From contig JAFYTP010000044.1 of NCBI GenBank assembly GCA_017558775.1, positions 1 to 42,185 of the forward strand: 42,185 nt of DNA. Direction: 5' to 3'. The notes under the pieces are model-generated. The model did no database searches. It was not told where the DNA came from and saw only the letters and a program-made list of their open reading frames with translations. Positions 17,094 to 26,838 of this stretch are shown one piece after another. The position numbers and the translations under genes are program-made. The stretch comes from Bacteroidales bacterium (GTDB lineage: Bacteria > Bacteroidota > Bacteroidia > Bacteroidales > UBA932). Every line of letters starts with the position of its first letter. The first letter of the stretch is position 1.

Positions 17094-20000
17094 ATGAAAA
17101 AACGCCTGATTATCTTCGTCTTACTGACCGTCTTCGCCCTCCCGGCCTTCGCGCAGACATCCCGTCTATATACCTCGGAACTGGGTCTCCCCAACTCGCA
17201 GATCAACCGGATCGGCCAGGACGGGCGCGGGTTCCTTTGGGTATGTACAGAAGGCGGTCTGCTGCGTTTCGACGGCGTGAATTTCGAAGAATTCCGGCAT
17301 GACCAGAACAACGACTTCTCCCTCCTCAGCGACTCCGTCCACGACTTCTGCGAGGACGACCGCGGCGTGAAATGGGTCGGGACGGCTTCCGGGCTGGCGG
17401 TCTTCGACTCCGAGCACAGCCGGTTCGACCGCTTCGACCTGCAGGACAAGCGGCAGCCGGAGTCCCGGCAGTTCATCGGCAAGCTCATCCTCGTTCCCGG
17501 GCGGACGGGGGGCAGCCTTCTTTTCGTCATCACGGGCGGTTCGGGTATCTATGTCATCGACACGGCACAGCAGAAGGTGCTGGATGAGAAACGGGAAAAG
17601 ATTTACGCGTCCGTTCCGGACGAACATATCAGCACCGCGATCCTGGACGCCAACCGCCGGCTGTGGATCGTCCCGGACAAGAACGGCCTTCCGACCGTCC
17701 TGAATGTGGACAGCCTGGAACCCTGCACGGACGTGCGCTGGGAAGCGGATTTGATTCGGGTGGCCGATGACCTGCACATATCGGCCCTCGCCGAGGATCC
17801 GGTCACGCACAATCTGCTGATCGGGTCGGACCATGGCCTTCTCGTCTTTGATAATGGTACGGGCACGGTGCGCCACGCGCGCGGGAAGACCGCCGCGAAA
17901 ACGGCCATTTCCAGCGCCATTTTCAACAACCAGGCGCGCCCGGAAGACGGTCGCACCTTCCTGCTGGGCCACGAGGACGGCGGCCTGCTCCTGTTCGACA
18001 CCGCGACGGAAGAGGTCCGGCCGGGCATCCTCCCCTCCATGCGACGCACTTCGGAGAACTGGAAAGCGACCACGATGTTCGAGGACAACCAGGGCAATGT
18101 GTGGCTGGGCATCTACCAGAACGGCCTGCTCGTGGCGCCCAAGTCGATGTTCGGCTTCTCCTATCTCGGCTTCGACAAGAACGGGATTCCCGGGCAGAAC
18201 ACCGCCTGCGTGATGTCTCTCTATGACGACGGAAAGCGGCTCTGGGTGGGTACCGACGGCGCCGGCCTGTTCTGCACGGAACCGGGCGGGAGACAGCGGA
18301 ACTTCAACCGGGACAATTCCGGGCTCACCAATAACGCAGTCATGTGTGTCGAGGGCGACAAGCATGGAACCCTCTGGATCGGAACCTATCTGGATGGCCT
18401 GTTCTATATGGATTCCGGCGGAAACATCCGCCTCTTCCCGGAACAGAACCGCCTCGGCGCGACGAGGATCCGCACCCTGGAATACGACGCGAAACGGGAC
18501 CTGCTGTACGTGGGCACCTACGGCGCCGGACTCGTGGTCATCGACCCGAACCAGCTCAAGGTCGTTTCCTCGGTCGTCGACGAAGAGTATCTGTGGATCA
18601 GCGCTTTGCATCTGGACAAGAGCGGTCTCCTCTGGGTGGGCACTTACAACGGACCTTTCCAATACGAGGCGGAAACCGGGCAAATCGTTCCGTTCCAGTC
18701 CGAGGAAGGACGCCCGAGAATCTATTCCATCGCCAGCGACGACGAGGGGAAGATCTGGTTCGGTACGGGAGACGGCGTGGTGTGCATGGACGCGGAAGGG
18801 ACGGTCCTGAAGCGGTACACCGAAAGCGACGGGCTGGCCAACAATGTCATCCGTGATATTGTTCCCTTCCAGACGGGAAGCGTGTGGATCTCCACGGCCG
18901 GCGGTCTTTCGCGGCTGAACCCGAAGACGGGCGCCATCACTTCCTTCCATGCCTCCGACGGCCTCCAGAGCAATGAATTCCGCTCCGGCGCCGTCGCCCA
19001 GTCCGCTTCCGGATTGCTGTATTTCGGCGGCACGGGCGGCGTGACCGCCTTCTCGCCCCGACTCATCGACGGCAGCAGGCACAAAGTGCCGCAGGTGTAC
19101 CTTTCCCGCCTGCGGGAACTGGAACAGGAGATCGAATACGATCCCAACCTGGGCAGCGCCAACCTCATCGACAAACACATCTCGGAAGCCACCCGCATCC
19201 TGGTTCCGACGGGCACCGACCTGTTCTCCCTGACTTTCTCCGTGCCGGAGTACACCAACCCGATGCGAATGGCTTTTGCCAGCCGTCTCAACGGGCTCGA
19301 TTCCGACTGGAAGAACGTCCCTTCGGGCCGACGGACGGTGACTTATACCAATGTGCCTCCGGGGCACTACACCTTCGAGGTGAAAGCATATTTCGAAGGA
19401 ATGACGGAGGAGTATTCAATCAGAAGCATCGACATTAAAGTGGAAGCGCCCTGGTACCGGACGGGATGGGCCTATGCGGCATATCTGCTGCTGCTTTCGG
19501 GCATCGGCTACATCCTTTACCGCCTGTGGCGTCGCAGGGAACAGCGCAAGCAGGAAATGAAGGACGCCGAACTGAAGGAACTCCGGCTCGGGCTGTTCAC
19601 CAACCTCACGCACGAGATCCGCACCCCGCTCACGCTGGTGATGGGCCCGCTCCGCACACTGCGAGAGTCCGAGCAGGATCCCGCCCAAAAGGACACCTAC
19701 AATCTGATGTACCGTAACTGTCTCCGTATCAATCGCTTGGTAAACCAGCTGATGGACCTGCGCAAGGTCGATGCGGGGCAGATGCCGATGCATTTCCGGC
19801 AAACGGACCTAGTCTATTTCATCAAGGACATCATGAAGTCCTTCTTCACCCTGGCCAAGAGCAAGAACATCCGGTTTACGATCGATCCTGCGCGGGAGGA
19901 GGAGCTCCTATGGATCGACCAGGGCAACTTCGACAAGATCATCTACAACATCCTCTCGAACGCGTTCAAACACACCCCGGACGGCGGCCGGATCCATCTG

Positions 20001-21218
20001 TCCATCTCCGCTCCCCTGCCCAACCGCAACCTGCTGCGGGCGGATGTCCGGGAATACGTGGAGATTTCCGTCTTCAACTCCGGCAGCAAGATCGAGGACA
20101 GCTATATCAGCCGGGTTTTCGACCGCTTCGTGCAGATCGACCCGTACGACGCCAACACCGGCTCCGGCGTGGGCTTGAACCTGGCCAAAATGCTGGTGGA
20201 GCTGCATCACGGCACCATCGGCGCGGAAAACCTGGACGACGGCGTCGTGTTCCGCGTGCGCATCCCCGCGGGCAAGGAGCACCTGACCTTGGCGGAACTG
20301 CAAGAAACCACCCATCATAAGGACTTGTACGACAAAATGTTGGAGCAGCCGGATTCCCGGCTTGAGGAAGAAGCCCAGTTCATTCCGACTGTCGATGGAG
20401 AGCCGGAGAAAGCCGTCAAGGCGCGCAAGAACCTGCTGGTCGTGGAAGACGACGATGAGACGCGGGAGTATCTCCGGAAGCTGCTGCGCGGCAAGTACAA
20501 TGTGACCGTGTGCGCCAACGGAAAGGAGGCCTGGCCCGTCGTGACGACCACCCTCCCGGACGCCGTGATCACCGACCTGGTGATGCCGGAGATGAACGGC
20601 CAGGAGCTTTGCAGCAAGATCCGGCAGAACCCGTCCACGAACCACATTCCCGTCATCATCCTGACCGGCCAGGACAGCGAAAAGGAGCAGGAGGAGGCCA
20701 GCGAGAGCGGGGCCGACAAGTTCCTCTCGAAGCCCGTCTCCGTCTCCCTGCTGCTCAGTTCCATCGCCCAGGTCATTTCCGCCCGGGAGACCGTCAAGGG
20801 AAAGTTCGCCCCCGCGATGGAATACGACTACACCGGCATCAAGATGGGTTCTGCCGATGAGGCCTTGATGCGCCGCATCGTGGAAAGCATCCACAACCAC
20901 CTGGAGAACCCCGATTTCGACGTCGCGGCCCTCTGTGCCGACGTGGGTATCAGCCGCGTGCACCTCAACCGCAAGCTGAAAGAGAACGGCAACGTGCCGC
21001 CGAGCACGCTGATCAAGTCCTTCCGGATGAAGCAGGCCGCGTACCTGCTCGCCAACAACCAGGTCAATGTCTCCGAGGTGGCCTACCGCGTCGGATACGC
21101 CTCCCATTCATACTTTTCCAGCACCTTCAAGGACTTCTTCGGAATGACGCCCCGGGAATTCGTGGCCAGGTACCTCGAAAACCCCGATGATACAAATCTT
21201 AAAAAGCTTTTTGAATAG
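17094..21218 (+). CDS. Hybrid two-component system regulator (HTCS-2)
   Basis: A 1374-residue sensor, kinase and activator in one chain. Order: signal peptide (1-20, PAFAQ); Reg_prop double propeller (for example GFLWVCTEGGLLRFDG, GNVWLGIYQNGLLV, GKIWFGTGDGVV); Y_Y_Y domain ending near SIDIKVEAPWY; membrane helix at about 788-806 (WAYAAYLLLLSGIGYILY); HisKA with His840 in NLTHEIRTPLTLVMGP; HATPase with SNAFKHTPDGG and GSGVGLNLAKM; receiver with Asp1161 in TDLVMPEMNG and Lys in FLSKPVS; AraC HTH at about 1280-1365. The susC gene is divergent and adjacent, so HTCS-2 is the best candidate activator of susCD, and perhaps of the GH115 gene that follows in the same direction. The G1 box reads NSGSK. 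It is closer to HTCS-3 than to HTCS-1 (shared LIDKHISEATRI-like phrase before Y_Y_Y). Confidence 0.95.
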   Translation: MKKRLIIFVLLTVFALPAFAQTSRLYTSELGLPNSQINRIGQDGRGFLWVCTEGGLLRFDGVNFEEFRHDQNNDFSLLSDSVHDFCEDDRGVKWVGTASGLAVFDSEHSRFDRFDLQDKRQPESRQFIGKLILVPGRTGGSLLFVITGGSGIYVIDTAQQKVLDEKREKIYASVPDEHISTAILDANRRLWIVPDKNGLPTVLNVDSLEPCTDVRWEADLIRVADDLHISALAEDPVTHNLLIGSDHGLLVFDNGTGTVRHARGKTAAKTAISSAIFNNQARPEDGRTFLLGHEDGGLLLFDTATEEVRPGILPSMRRTSENWKATTMFEDNQGNVWLGIYQNGLLVAPKSMFGFSYLGFDKNGIPGQNTACVMSLYDDGKRLWVGTDGAGLFCTEPGGRQRNFNRDNSGLTNNAVMCVEGDKHGTLWIGTYLDGLFYMDSGGNIRLFPEQNRLGATRIRTLEYDAKRDLLYVGTYGAGLVVIDPNQLKVVSSVVDEEYLWISALHLDKSGLLWVGTYNGPFQYEAETGQIVPFQSEEGRPRIYSIASDDEGKIWFGTGDGVVCMDAEGTVLKRYTESDGLANNVIRDIVPFQTGSVWISTAGGLSRLNPKTGAITSFHASDGLQSNEFRSGAVAQSASGLLYFGGTGGVTAFSPRLIDGSRHKVPQVYLSRLRELEQEIEYDPNLGSANLIDKHISEATRILVPTGTDLFSLTFSVPEYTNPMRMAFASRLNGLDSDWKNVPSGRRTVTYTNVPPGHYTFEVKAYFEGMTEEYSIRSIDIKVEAPWYRTGWAYAAYLLLLSGIGYILYRLWRRREQRKQEMKDAELKELRLGLFTNLTHEIRTPLTLVMGPLRTLRESEQDPAQKDTYNLMYRNCLRINRLVNQLMDLRKVDAGQMPMHFRQTDLVYFIKDIMKSFFTLAKSKNIRFTIDPAREEELLWIDQGNFDKIIYNILSNAFKHTPDGGRIHLSISAPLPNRNLLRADVREYVEISVFNSGSKIEDSYISRVFDRFVQIDPYDANTGSGVGLNLAKMLVELHHGTIGAENLDDGVVFRVRIPAGKEHLTLAELQETTHHKDLYDKMLEQPDSRLEEEAQFIPTVDGEPEKAVKARKNLLVVEDDDETREYLRKLLRGKYNVTVCANGKEAWPVVTTTLPDAVITDLVMPEMNGQELCSKIRQNPSTNHIPVIILTGQDSEKEQEEASESGADKFLSKPVSVSLLLSSIAQVISARETVKGKFAPAMEYDYTGIKMGSADEALMRRIVESIHNHLENPDFDVAALCADVGISRVHLNRKLKENGNVPPSTLIKSFRMKQAAYLLANNQVNVSEVAYRVGYASHSYFSSTFKDFFGMTPREFVARYLENPDDTNLKKLFE

Positions 21219-21287
21219 CCCGGGCGTTTTGTTACATTTTTTAAAGTGATTGATTCCTTTGCGAACGCAGGGAAATGTCTGATTTGT

Positions 21288-21295
21288 TACTTTTG
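21288..21295 (+). promoter_or_regulatory. -7 promoter element of GH115
   Basis: TACTTTTG fits TAnnTTTG and ends 18 nt before the GH115 start. It lies within TTACTTTTGCA (21287-21297), an 11-mer found identically in the GH10 promoter, each preceded by GGAAA at the same 11-nt distance. No -33 TTTG at normal spacing. Confidence 0.6.
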
Positions 21296-21313
21296 CAGAA
21301 AAACAAACCGGAC

Positions 21314-23848
21314 ATGAATCCTAAACGCTGTACTTCCCTATTCCTCGCCTTCTTCCTGATTCTCAGCCTCCCGGCCGCGGCCATCGACCATCCCGGCATC
21401 ACCGCGACGGGCCAGGGCGCCGGACGCTTCAGTCTCATCCGCGACGGAGTACCCGCCGCCGTCGTCATCGACGCAGCCGATCTTTCGGGCGTGCGTATCG
21501 CGGCGGAGACGCTGCGCGAGGACTTCGCCCGCGTGTGCGGCGCCAAGGCCCCGGAAGCGGGGGCGCGCGTCATCTACGCCGGTACCGCGGACAGCCCGCT
21601 GATCAAGCGGCTGAGCGCGGAAGGGCGCATTGACCTATCCTCCCTCAAGGGGCAGTACGAGACTTATATCCTGAAAGTTATCGACGAGAACACCCTTATC
21701 GTCGCGGGTGCGGACATGCGCGGTACCCTCTACGGTATTTACGAGATTTCCGAGCAAATGGGGGTCTCGCCATGGTATGATTGGGCCGATGTGCCCGTCC
21801 AGCACAGCACGGACCTGTCGATGGCGCCGGGCACCTACACCGTCCCCCAGCCCGCCGTCCGGTACCGCGGTATCTTCCTCAACGACGAGGCCCCGTGCCT
21901 GACTTCGTGGGTCAAGAACACCTACGGAACCAACTACGGCGACCACCGCTTCTACGCGCGCGTTTTCGAGCTCCTGCTGCGCCTGCGGGCCAATTTCATG
22001 TGGCCGGCAATGTGGGACTGGGCCTTCTATGCCGATGACCCCGAGAACAGCCGCACGGCGGACGAGATGGGCATCATCATGGGCACGTCCCATCATGAGC
22101 CGATGGCCCGCAACCACCAGGAATGGGCGCGCAGAAGGGGCGCCGACGGAAAGTGGGACTACCCGGAGAACCAGAAGGTGCTGGACAAGTTCTTCACCGA
22201 AGGGATGGAACGCGCCAAGGATACCGAAGACCTGATCACCATCGGCATGCGGGGTGACGGCGACGCCGCCCTGGGCAAGGAGGGACAGGAAGCCGAGTAT
22301 ATCGGCCTGCTGGAAAAGATCATCAAGAACCAGCGCAAGATCATCCGCAAGGTGACCGGCCGCCCGGCGGCGGAACGGCCCCAGGTATGGGCCCTGTACA
22401 AGGAAGTGCAGCAGTATTACGACCTCGGCCTACGCGTGCCGGACGACGTGACCATCCTCCTGTCCGACGACAACTGGGGCGATGTCCGCAAGCTTCCGAC
22501 CGCGGCCGAAAGGAGCCGCAAGGGTGGCTGGGGCCTCTACTACCATGTGGATTACGTGGGCGCGCCCCGCAACTCCAAATGGCTGAATATCACCCCCATC
22601 CAAAATATGTGGGAGCAACTCCAGCTCACCTACGATTACGGCGTGGACCGACTCTGGGTGCTGAACGTTGGCGACCTCAAGCCGATGGAATATCCCATCA
22701 CCCTCTTCCTGGACATGGCCCGGCGGCCGAAGGATTTCACCGTCGACAACCTCCTCGATCACACCCGCGCCTTCTGCGCGGCGGCCTTTGGCGAGGACCA
22801 GGCCGATGAGGCCACGCGCATCCTCAACCTGTACTGCAAGTACAGCGGCCGGACGACGGCGGAGATGATGGACGCGCGCACCTACGACCTCCCCTCCGGC
22901 GAGTTCCGGCAGGTGTGCGACGATTTCGTCCGGCTGGAAGCGGAAGCCCTGCGGCAGTATCTGACGCTGGATCCGGCCTGCCGGGACGCCTATCGGGAAA
23001 TTATCCTTTTCCCCGTCCAGGCGCTCGCCAACATCTATGAAATGTATTACGCGCAGGCAATGAACCGGTCGCTCGCGGAACGCGAGGACCCGGCGGCCAA
23101 CGCCTGGGCCGACCGCGTGGAGCGCTGCTTCGCCCGCGACGCCGTCCTGATGAAGGAATACAACGAAGACATCGCCGGCGGAAAATGGAATGGTATGATG
23201 ACGCAGAAGCACATCGGCTATTTCTCCTGGAACGACAACTTCCCGGCGGACCGTCTCCCCCGCATCCAGCGTGTCGAGGATACCGCCCCGGGCGGTTTCT
23301 CCTTCCCGGCCGATCCGCGCGGCTACACCGCCATCGAAGCCGAACATTGGCAGGAAGCGGTTGCCATCGACGGAACCGCCTGGACCATCATTCCGGATAT
23401 GGGCCGCACCCTCAGCGGCGTCGCCCTGATGCCGTATACGCAGCCCACGGACGGCGCGTCATTGACCTACCGGGTGGAAATCCCGGAAGGCGTAGAGGCG
23501 GTGAAGGTCCATGTCATTACGAAGTCTACCCTCGCCTTTAACAATACGGGACACCGGTATGCCGTGGAATTTGGCGGCGAGAGCGCCGTACAGTTCTTCA
23601 ACGAGCGGCTCAATGAGGCGCCCGCAAACATCTACAGCGTCTACTATCCCACCGTGGCGCGCCGCGTGGTGGAAACGATAACCGACCTCCCCGCCTCCGC
23701 CGGTTGGCAGGAGCTTGTACTCAAGCCCCTCGACCCCGGCATCGTGTTCGAGAAGGTCGTCATCGACTACGGCGGTTATACGCCGCAGTTCCTATTCGGG
23801 AATGAATCCCCCGCCTACAGGAAGAGCGTCACGCCCAGGGCGCAGTAA
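21314..23848 (+). CDS. GH115 alpha-glucuronidase
   Basis: It removes (4-O-methyl)glucuronic acid from internal as well as terminal xylose residues of xylan, as known for GH115, and so complements GH67. The start at 21314 (MNPKRCTSLFLAFFLILSLPAAA) gives a signal peptide, and the mature protein makes about 844 residues in all, a normal length. Family phrases are GTLYGIYEISEQMGVSPWYDWADV, RYRGIFLNDEAP, ANFMWPAMWDWAF and GTSHHEPM, then YNEDIAGGKWNGMMTQKHIGY. A C-terminal beta-rich GH115_C domain ends near residue 840. It follows HTCS-2 after 95 bp with its own -7 box. Its last 34 bp overlap the convergent outer-membrane protein gene. There is no lipobox, so it is probably periplasmic. Confidence 0.95.
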   Translation: MNPKRCTSLFLAFFLILSLPAAAIDHPGITATGQGAGRFSLIRDGVPAAVVIDAADLSGVRIAAETLREDFARVCGAKAPEAGARVIYAGTADSPLIKRLSAEGRIDLSSLKGQYETYILKVIDENTLIVAGADMRGTLYGIYEISEQMGVSPWYDWADVPVQHSTDLSMAPGTYTVPQPAVRYRGIFLNDEAPCLTSWVKNTYGTNYGDHRFYARVFELLLRLRANFMWPAMWDWAFYADDPENSRTADEMGIIMGTSHHEPMARNHQEWARRRGADGKWDYPENQKVLDKFFTEGMERAKDTEDLITIGMRGDGDAALGKEGQEAEYIGLLEKIIKNQRKIIRKVTGRPAAERPQVWALYKEVQQYYDLGLRVPDDVTILLSDDNWGDVRKLPTAAERSRKGGWGLYYHVDYVGAPRNSKWLNITPIQNMWEQLQLTYDYGVDRLWVLNVGDLKPMEYPITLFLDMARRPKDFTVDNLLDHTRAFCAAAFGEDQADEATRILNLYCKYSGRTTAEMMDARTYDLPSGEFRQVCDDFVRLEAEALRQYLTLDPACRDAYREIILFPVQALANIYEMYYAQAMNRSLAEREDPAANAWADRVERCFARDAVLMKEYNEDIAGGKWNGMMTQKHIGYFSWNDNFPADRLPRIQRVEDTAPGGFSFPADPRGYTAIEAEHWQEAVAIDGTAWTIIPDMGRTLSGVALMPYTQPTDGASLTYRVEIPEGVEAVKVHVITKSTLAFNNTGHRYAVEFGGESAVQFFNERLNEAPANIYSVYYPTVARRVVETITDLPASAGWQELVLKPLDPGIVFEKVVIDYGGYTPQFLFGNESPAYRKSVTPRAQ

Positions 23849-24651
23849 TCGAACTGCACGCCACCGTCCGGGACGATGCGGGAGGTTTTGGGATAATACT
23901 TGAAGAACAGGGCGACATCCCGGAAGCCCGCCATGCCCACGAAATCGAAGGTGAACGGCCGGACCTGTCCGTCGGTGACGGAGGAGGATTCGGTGACATC
24001 GCCGGTCTCGAGCGTGAAATTCGTCCAGGAAGTCAGGTTCAGGTTGGCCTCGGCGCCCGCGCTGATCCAGAAGTAGTCGTTCAGATGCACCGTCGCCAGG
24101 ACCGGGATGGTCAAGGAGAAGGTGTGCAGCGCGCTGCGCTGTTTGCCGATCTTCGTCTCGTCGGGAAGCTCGAAGGGATCCGGCTCCTGCGTCTGAGACT
24201 GCGCCTGCGACGGGTTCTGACCCTCTGGCGAAGAACCTTCCGGCTTTTGTTCCGTCGTGGCCGGCTTCTCATCGCGGGGCCAGATGGTCACCTGGGGCAT
24301 CTTCTGGCGGTCCAGGTAGAAACGGGAATCGCGGGTCGAGAAGAACTGCCACTTGCAGTCCATGCCCACCTGGAAATTGACGTAATCCAGCGGAGCGAAG
24401 TTCAAAGCCAGGGTGTTGATGGCGAGTTCGCCGCCACCGTGGGGCGTGAAATCGTCCGAGTCCACGATGTTGTAACCGAGGAACACGTGATCCAGCAGGT
24501 TGATCGAGAACAAGCCGTCCTCAGCGGTGAAAACGACGGAGGAAAGCAGGCTGGCAGGAGAGGGGGTGGAGGGAGTGGTGGAAGCAGGCCGCTGCGCAAA
24601 AACGGGGAGTGCGAGCAGGCTCAGGACAAGGAAAGCCGTTAGTTTTTTCAT
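23815..24651 (-). CDS. Predicted outer-membrane beta-barrel protein, function unknown
   Basis: A 278-residue protein with a signal peptide (MKKLTAFLVLSLLALPVFAQ) whose start at 24651 is set by that peptide. The sequence is rich in alternating amphipathic strands (VNFQVGMDCKWQFF, YFWISAGAEANLNLTSW, VALFFKYYPK) and ends in a barrel-closing GVTLFL. A low-complexity Pro/Gln/Ser/Glu segment at about 128-165 (EKPATTEQKPEGSS, then NPSQAQSQTQEPDP) interrupts the barrel and would form a long loop. I do not recognise a named family. It lies 47 bp behind the GH10 gene on the same strand, has its own promoter (24672-24702), and overlaps the GH115 end by 34 bp. It could be a small porin or a surface protein helping xylan binding; neither is shown. 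Confidence 0.7.
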   Translation of the reverse strand: MKKLTAFLVLSLLALPVFAQRPASTTPSTPSPASLLSSVVFTAEDGLFSINLLDHVFLGYNIVDSDDFTPHGGGELAINTLALNFAPLDYVNFQVGMDCKWQFFSTRDSRFYLDRQKMPQVTIWPRDEKPATTEQKPEGSSPEGQNPSQAQSQTQEPDPFELPDETKIGKQRSALHTFSLTIPVLATVHLNDYFWISAGAEANLNLTSWTNFTLETGDVTESSSVTDGQVRPFTFDFVGMAGFRDVALFFKYYPKTSRIVPDGGVQFDYCALGVTLFL

Positions 24652-24671
24652 TTTTAAAAGACTTAGTAGAG

Positions 24672-24702
24672 CAAAGTTACATTTTTTTTCTACACTTATC
24701 AA
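24672..24702 (-). promoter_or_regulatory. Promoter of the outer-membrane protein gene
   Basis: Minus-strand TTG at 24702-24700, a 20-bp spacer, and TAACTTTG at 24679-24672, which ends 20 nt before the start codon at 24651. The -33 part lies inside the last codons of the GH10 gene. Gives a means to express this gene apart from GH10. Confidence 0.6.
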
Positions 24703-26819
24703 TCCTTGTAGGGGTTTAAGCCCGCCAGTTCGCAAAAATAGAGATAGAGCTTCTCGTAGGCGGGTTTTCGGGCGTAATTGGTGCCTTTATACAAGAGCGG
24801 CATGTTATTTTCGCCCACCCAGGAATCCTTGTCGTTGATGCCCCAGATGGTGATGCCGCCCCGCTGCTCCACCGGAACGATTTCCAGATACTTCTCGAAA
24901 ATGAATTTGTACAGATCGGCCTGGGCGACCTGGTCGGTGCACTTGATGTCCAGCTCGGAAATGCGGACTATTTTGCCCGTAGCGACGAGGTCCGTCAGGC
25001 TGGCGACAATCTGGTCCCGGGTGATTCCGGCCATATCCAGATGCATCTGCGTACCCACGCCGGTCACCTGCGGATTGCCTTTCACATAGTCGCAGAAAGC
25101 CTTTCGTTTGGGCTCGAGCGTCTCGAGGTTATAGTCGTTCAGGTACAGGACGGCCGTCTTTCCATTCCGTTCCAGTGCATCGGTGGCGTATGCGAAAGCC
25201 TTGTCCACCCAGACCTTGGTGCTCGGGTAGTATTTTCCCCAGACGAAGACATTGTCTCCGGTGGTATTCGACGCGTTACGGAAATCCGCCGGCCAGTCGT
25301 AGAAAGTCTCATTCACCACATCCCAGCCGTACACGTCGAAGTGCGCGACCATCTTGTACACCCAATCTCGATAGACAAAGCCGATGGCGTCGTTCACCAA
25401 CTCGCCCTTCAGGCTGGTGCCGGCCTTAAATGCGGGAGTTTGCCGGCGCGCAGGAGCTTGAGCCGCCGATGCGGAAGTGATCCGGATATCGTCGATATAA
25501 TAGGTCACCGCCTCGACGCCGCCGTAGAAGGCGAAGGAAAGCTCAGAGCCCGACTCGACCGTATACTCTACGCTCTGGTAGGTCCAATCGGTACCCATCT
25601 TCGGGAAGGAGCCGTACTGAGAATTCGGATACTTGACATCACCGTCTCCCCGGATATCGATCTGGAACTCAGCCGCTCTGCTCGCCCGCGCGTACCAGGA
25701 TATGCGGTACGTCTCTCCGGCTGTAACCGGGAAAGTCTTGGTCACCACCTGGATATCCCAGCTGTTACTCGCGTAACCGGAAGAATTATCCATCTTCAGC
25801 GAGAGGGAGCCGCCGTGGGCCTTCTCGCTCGTAACGGACACATAATCAGGGCCATTGACCTGTACGAAAAGACCGGAAGACATCAATTGACCGGCACCTC
25901 CGGCGGTGAGACTCTCGAAGTCGATGCCGTCGTCAAGAATGCCGCCGGAAGGCTGGCTGCCGTCGCTCGCAATGATACGGATATTGTCGATGACAACGTC
26001 CTTCGAAACAAGGAGCCGGCAGGCGAACTTACCCACGGACTCGATCGTCAGGGTGACGGTATACTTGCACCACTCAGAAGAGATGCGCGTCGGGGCTTCC
26101 TGCCCGTCTCCGGAGACGAGCTTCACGGTTCCCTCCCCCTCGAGGCTTCTGGCCCAGAAGGAGAAATCGTAGGTCTTCCCAGCCTCCAAAGCCGCATCGA
26201 TCAGTAAGGCGGCATCGTCAGAAACGGCCTTCGCGGCGTAATCACCTGCAAAGACGTCATACAGGCTCTTGACGACCTCGAACCCTTCTGTGACGAATCC
26301 GTCCAGGGTGCCGGTCTCGAAGTTCCAGTTCCGCTGGACGAGGGACGCGCTGTTGTTCGGAGCGGCGTTGGAAATCACATTGTTCAGGTAGGCGCGCTGC
26401 TGCTGGCTGTGCCAGCCCAGCGTGTGGCCGAAGAGCTCGTTTCCGAGGGATTTAGACCAGGCGGCCATATCGTCGGCCCGGGAGAAATTGTAGCGCCCGT
26501 TGGACTGCAGGATGGCATCCTGCTTCATCTCGTTGCCGAAGGTGACGGCGGCGAAGTCGCGCTGCAGGATCGAGGAGACATAGGAATTCCGTACCTCTCC
26601 ATAGGTATACGAAACGCCCAGCTTGAGACCGGCCTTCGCGGCCAGATCGCGCAGATTATACTTGTCATAGTCCACCACCGGTGTCGTCGGCTCCGGATCC
26701 GTGGGCTCCACCACGGGCGGGTCGGGTTTCACGACGGGCTCGGGGGTTTTCTCGCAGGACAGGGCTGTCACCAGGAGGACGGACAGCAGCAGGATATGGG
26801 TGGAAAGCTTCATTTTCAT
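24699..26819 (-). CDS. GH10 endo-beta-1,4-xylanase with CBM insertion (lipoprotein)
   Basis: A cell-surface endoxylanase of 706 residues. An SPII signal (VTALSC, Cys22) is followed by a Pro/Glu/Thr linker (25-48). The GH10 barrel starts at about residue 52 and shows GHTLGWHSQQ (Trp136, His137). It is then interrupted from about 160 to 470 by two CBM4_9-like beta-sandwiches (each starts with an N-FE/DFES strand and ends in IDNIRI or IDDIRI). The barrel resumes with KGELVNDAIGFVYRDWVYKM, carrying acid/base Glu504 in WDVVNETF and nucleophile Glu622 in ISELDIK. CBM insertion inside GH10 is known for Bacteroidota xylanases. It is divergent from HTCS-3. Two ATGs, at 26819 and 26813, both keep the signal. 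The -7 box TACTTTTG is at 26846-26839. Confidence 0.95.
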   Translation of the reverse strand: MKMKLSTHILLLSVLLVTALSCEKTPEPVVKPDPPVVEPTDPEPTTPVVDYDKYNLRDLAAKAGLKLGVSYTYGEVRNSYVSSILQRDFAAVTFGNEMKQDAILQSNGRYNFSRADDMAAWSKSLGNELFGHTLGWHSQQQRAYLNNVISNAAPNNSASLVQRNWNFETGTLDGFVTEGFEVVKSLYDVFAGDYAAKAVSDDAALLIDAALEAGKTYDFSFWARSLEGEGTVKLVSGDGQEAPTRISSEWCKYTVTLTIESVGKFACRLLVSKDVVIDNIRIIASDGSQPSGGILDDGIDFESLTAGGAGQLMSSGLFVQVNGPDYVSVTSEKAHGGSLSLKMDNSSGYASNSWDIQVVTKTFPVTAGETYRISWYARASRAAEFQIDIRGDGDVKYPNSQYGSFPKMGTDWTYQSVEYTVESGSELSFAFYGGVEAVTYYIDDIRITSASAAQAPARRQTPAFKAGTSLKGELVNDAIGFVYRDWVYKMVAHFDVYGWDVVNETFYDWPADFRNASNTTGDNVFVWGKYYPSTKVWVDKAFAYATDALERNGKTAVLYLNDYNLETLEPKRKAFCDYVKGNPQVTGVGTQMHLDMAGITRDQIVASLTDLVATGKIVRISELDIKCTDQVAQADLYKFIFEKYLEIVPVEQRGGITIWGINDKDSWVGENNMPLLYKGTNYARKPAYEKLYLYFCELAGLNPYKD

Positions 26820-26838
26820 CGGTTACATAGTCTGGATG

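Noticed and set aside
24660-24702. AraR half-site AAGTGTAG upstream of the outer-membrane protein gene
   Set aside because: Only one arm matches (minus strand, near 24690-24697); the ACACTT partner arm is missing, so chance is likely.
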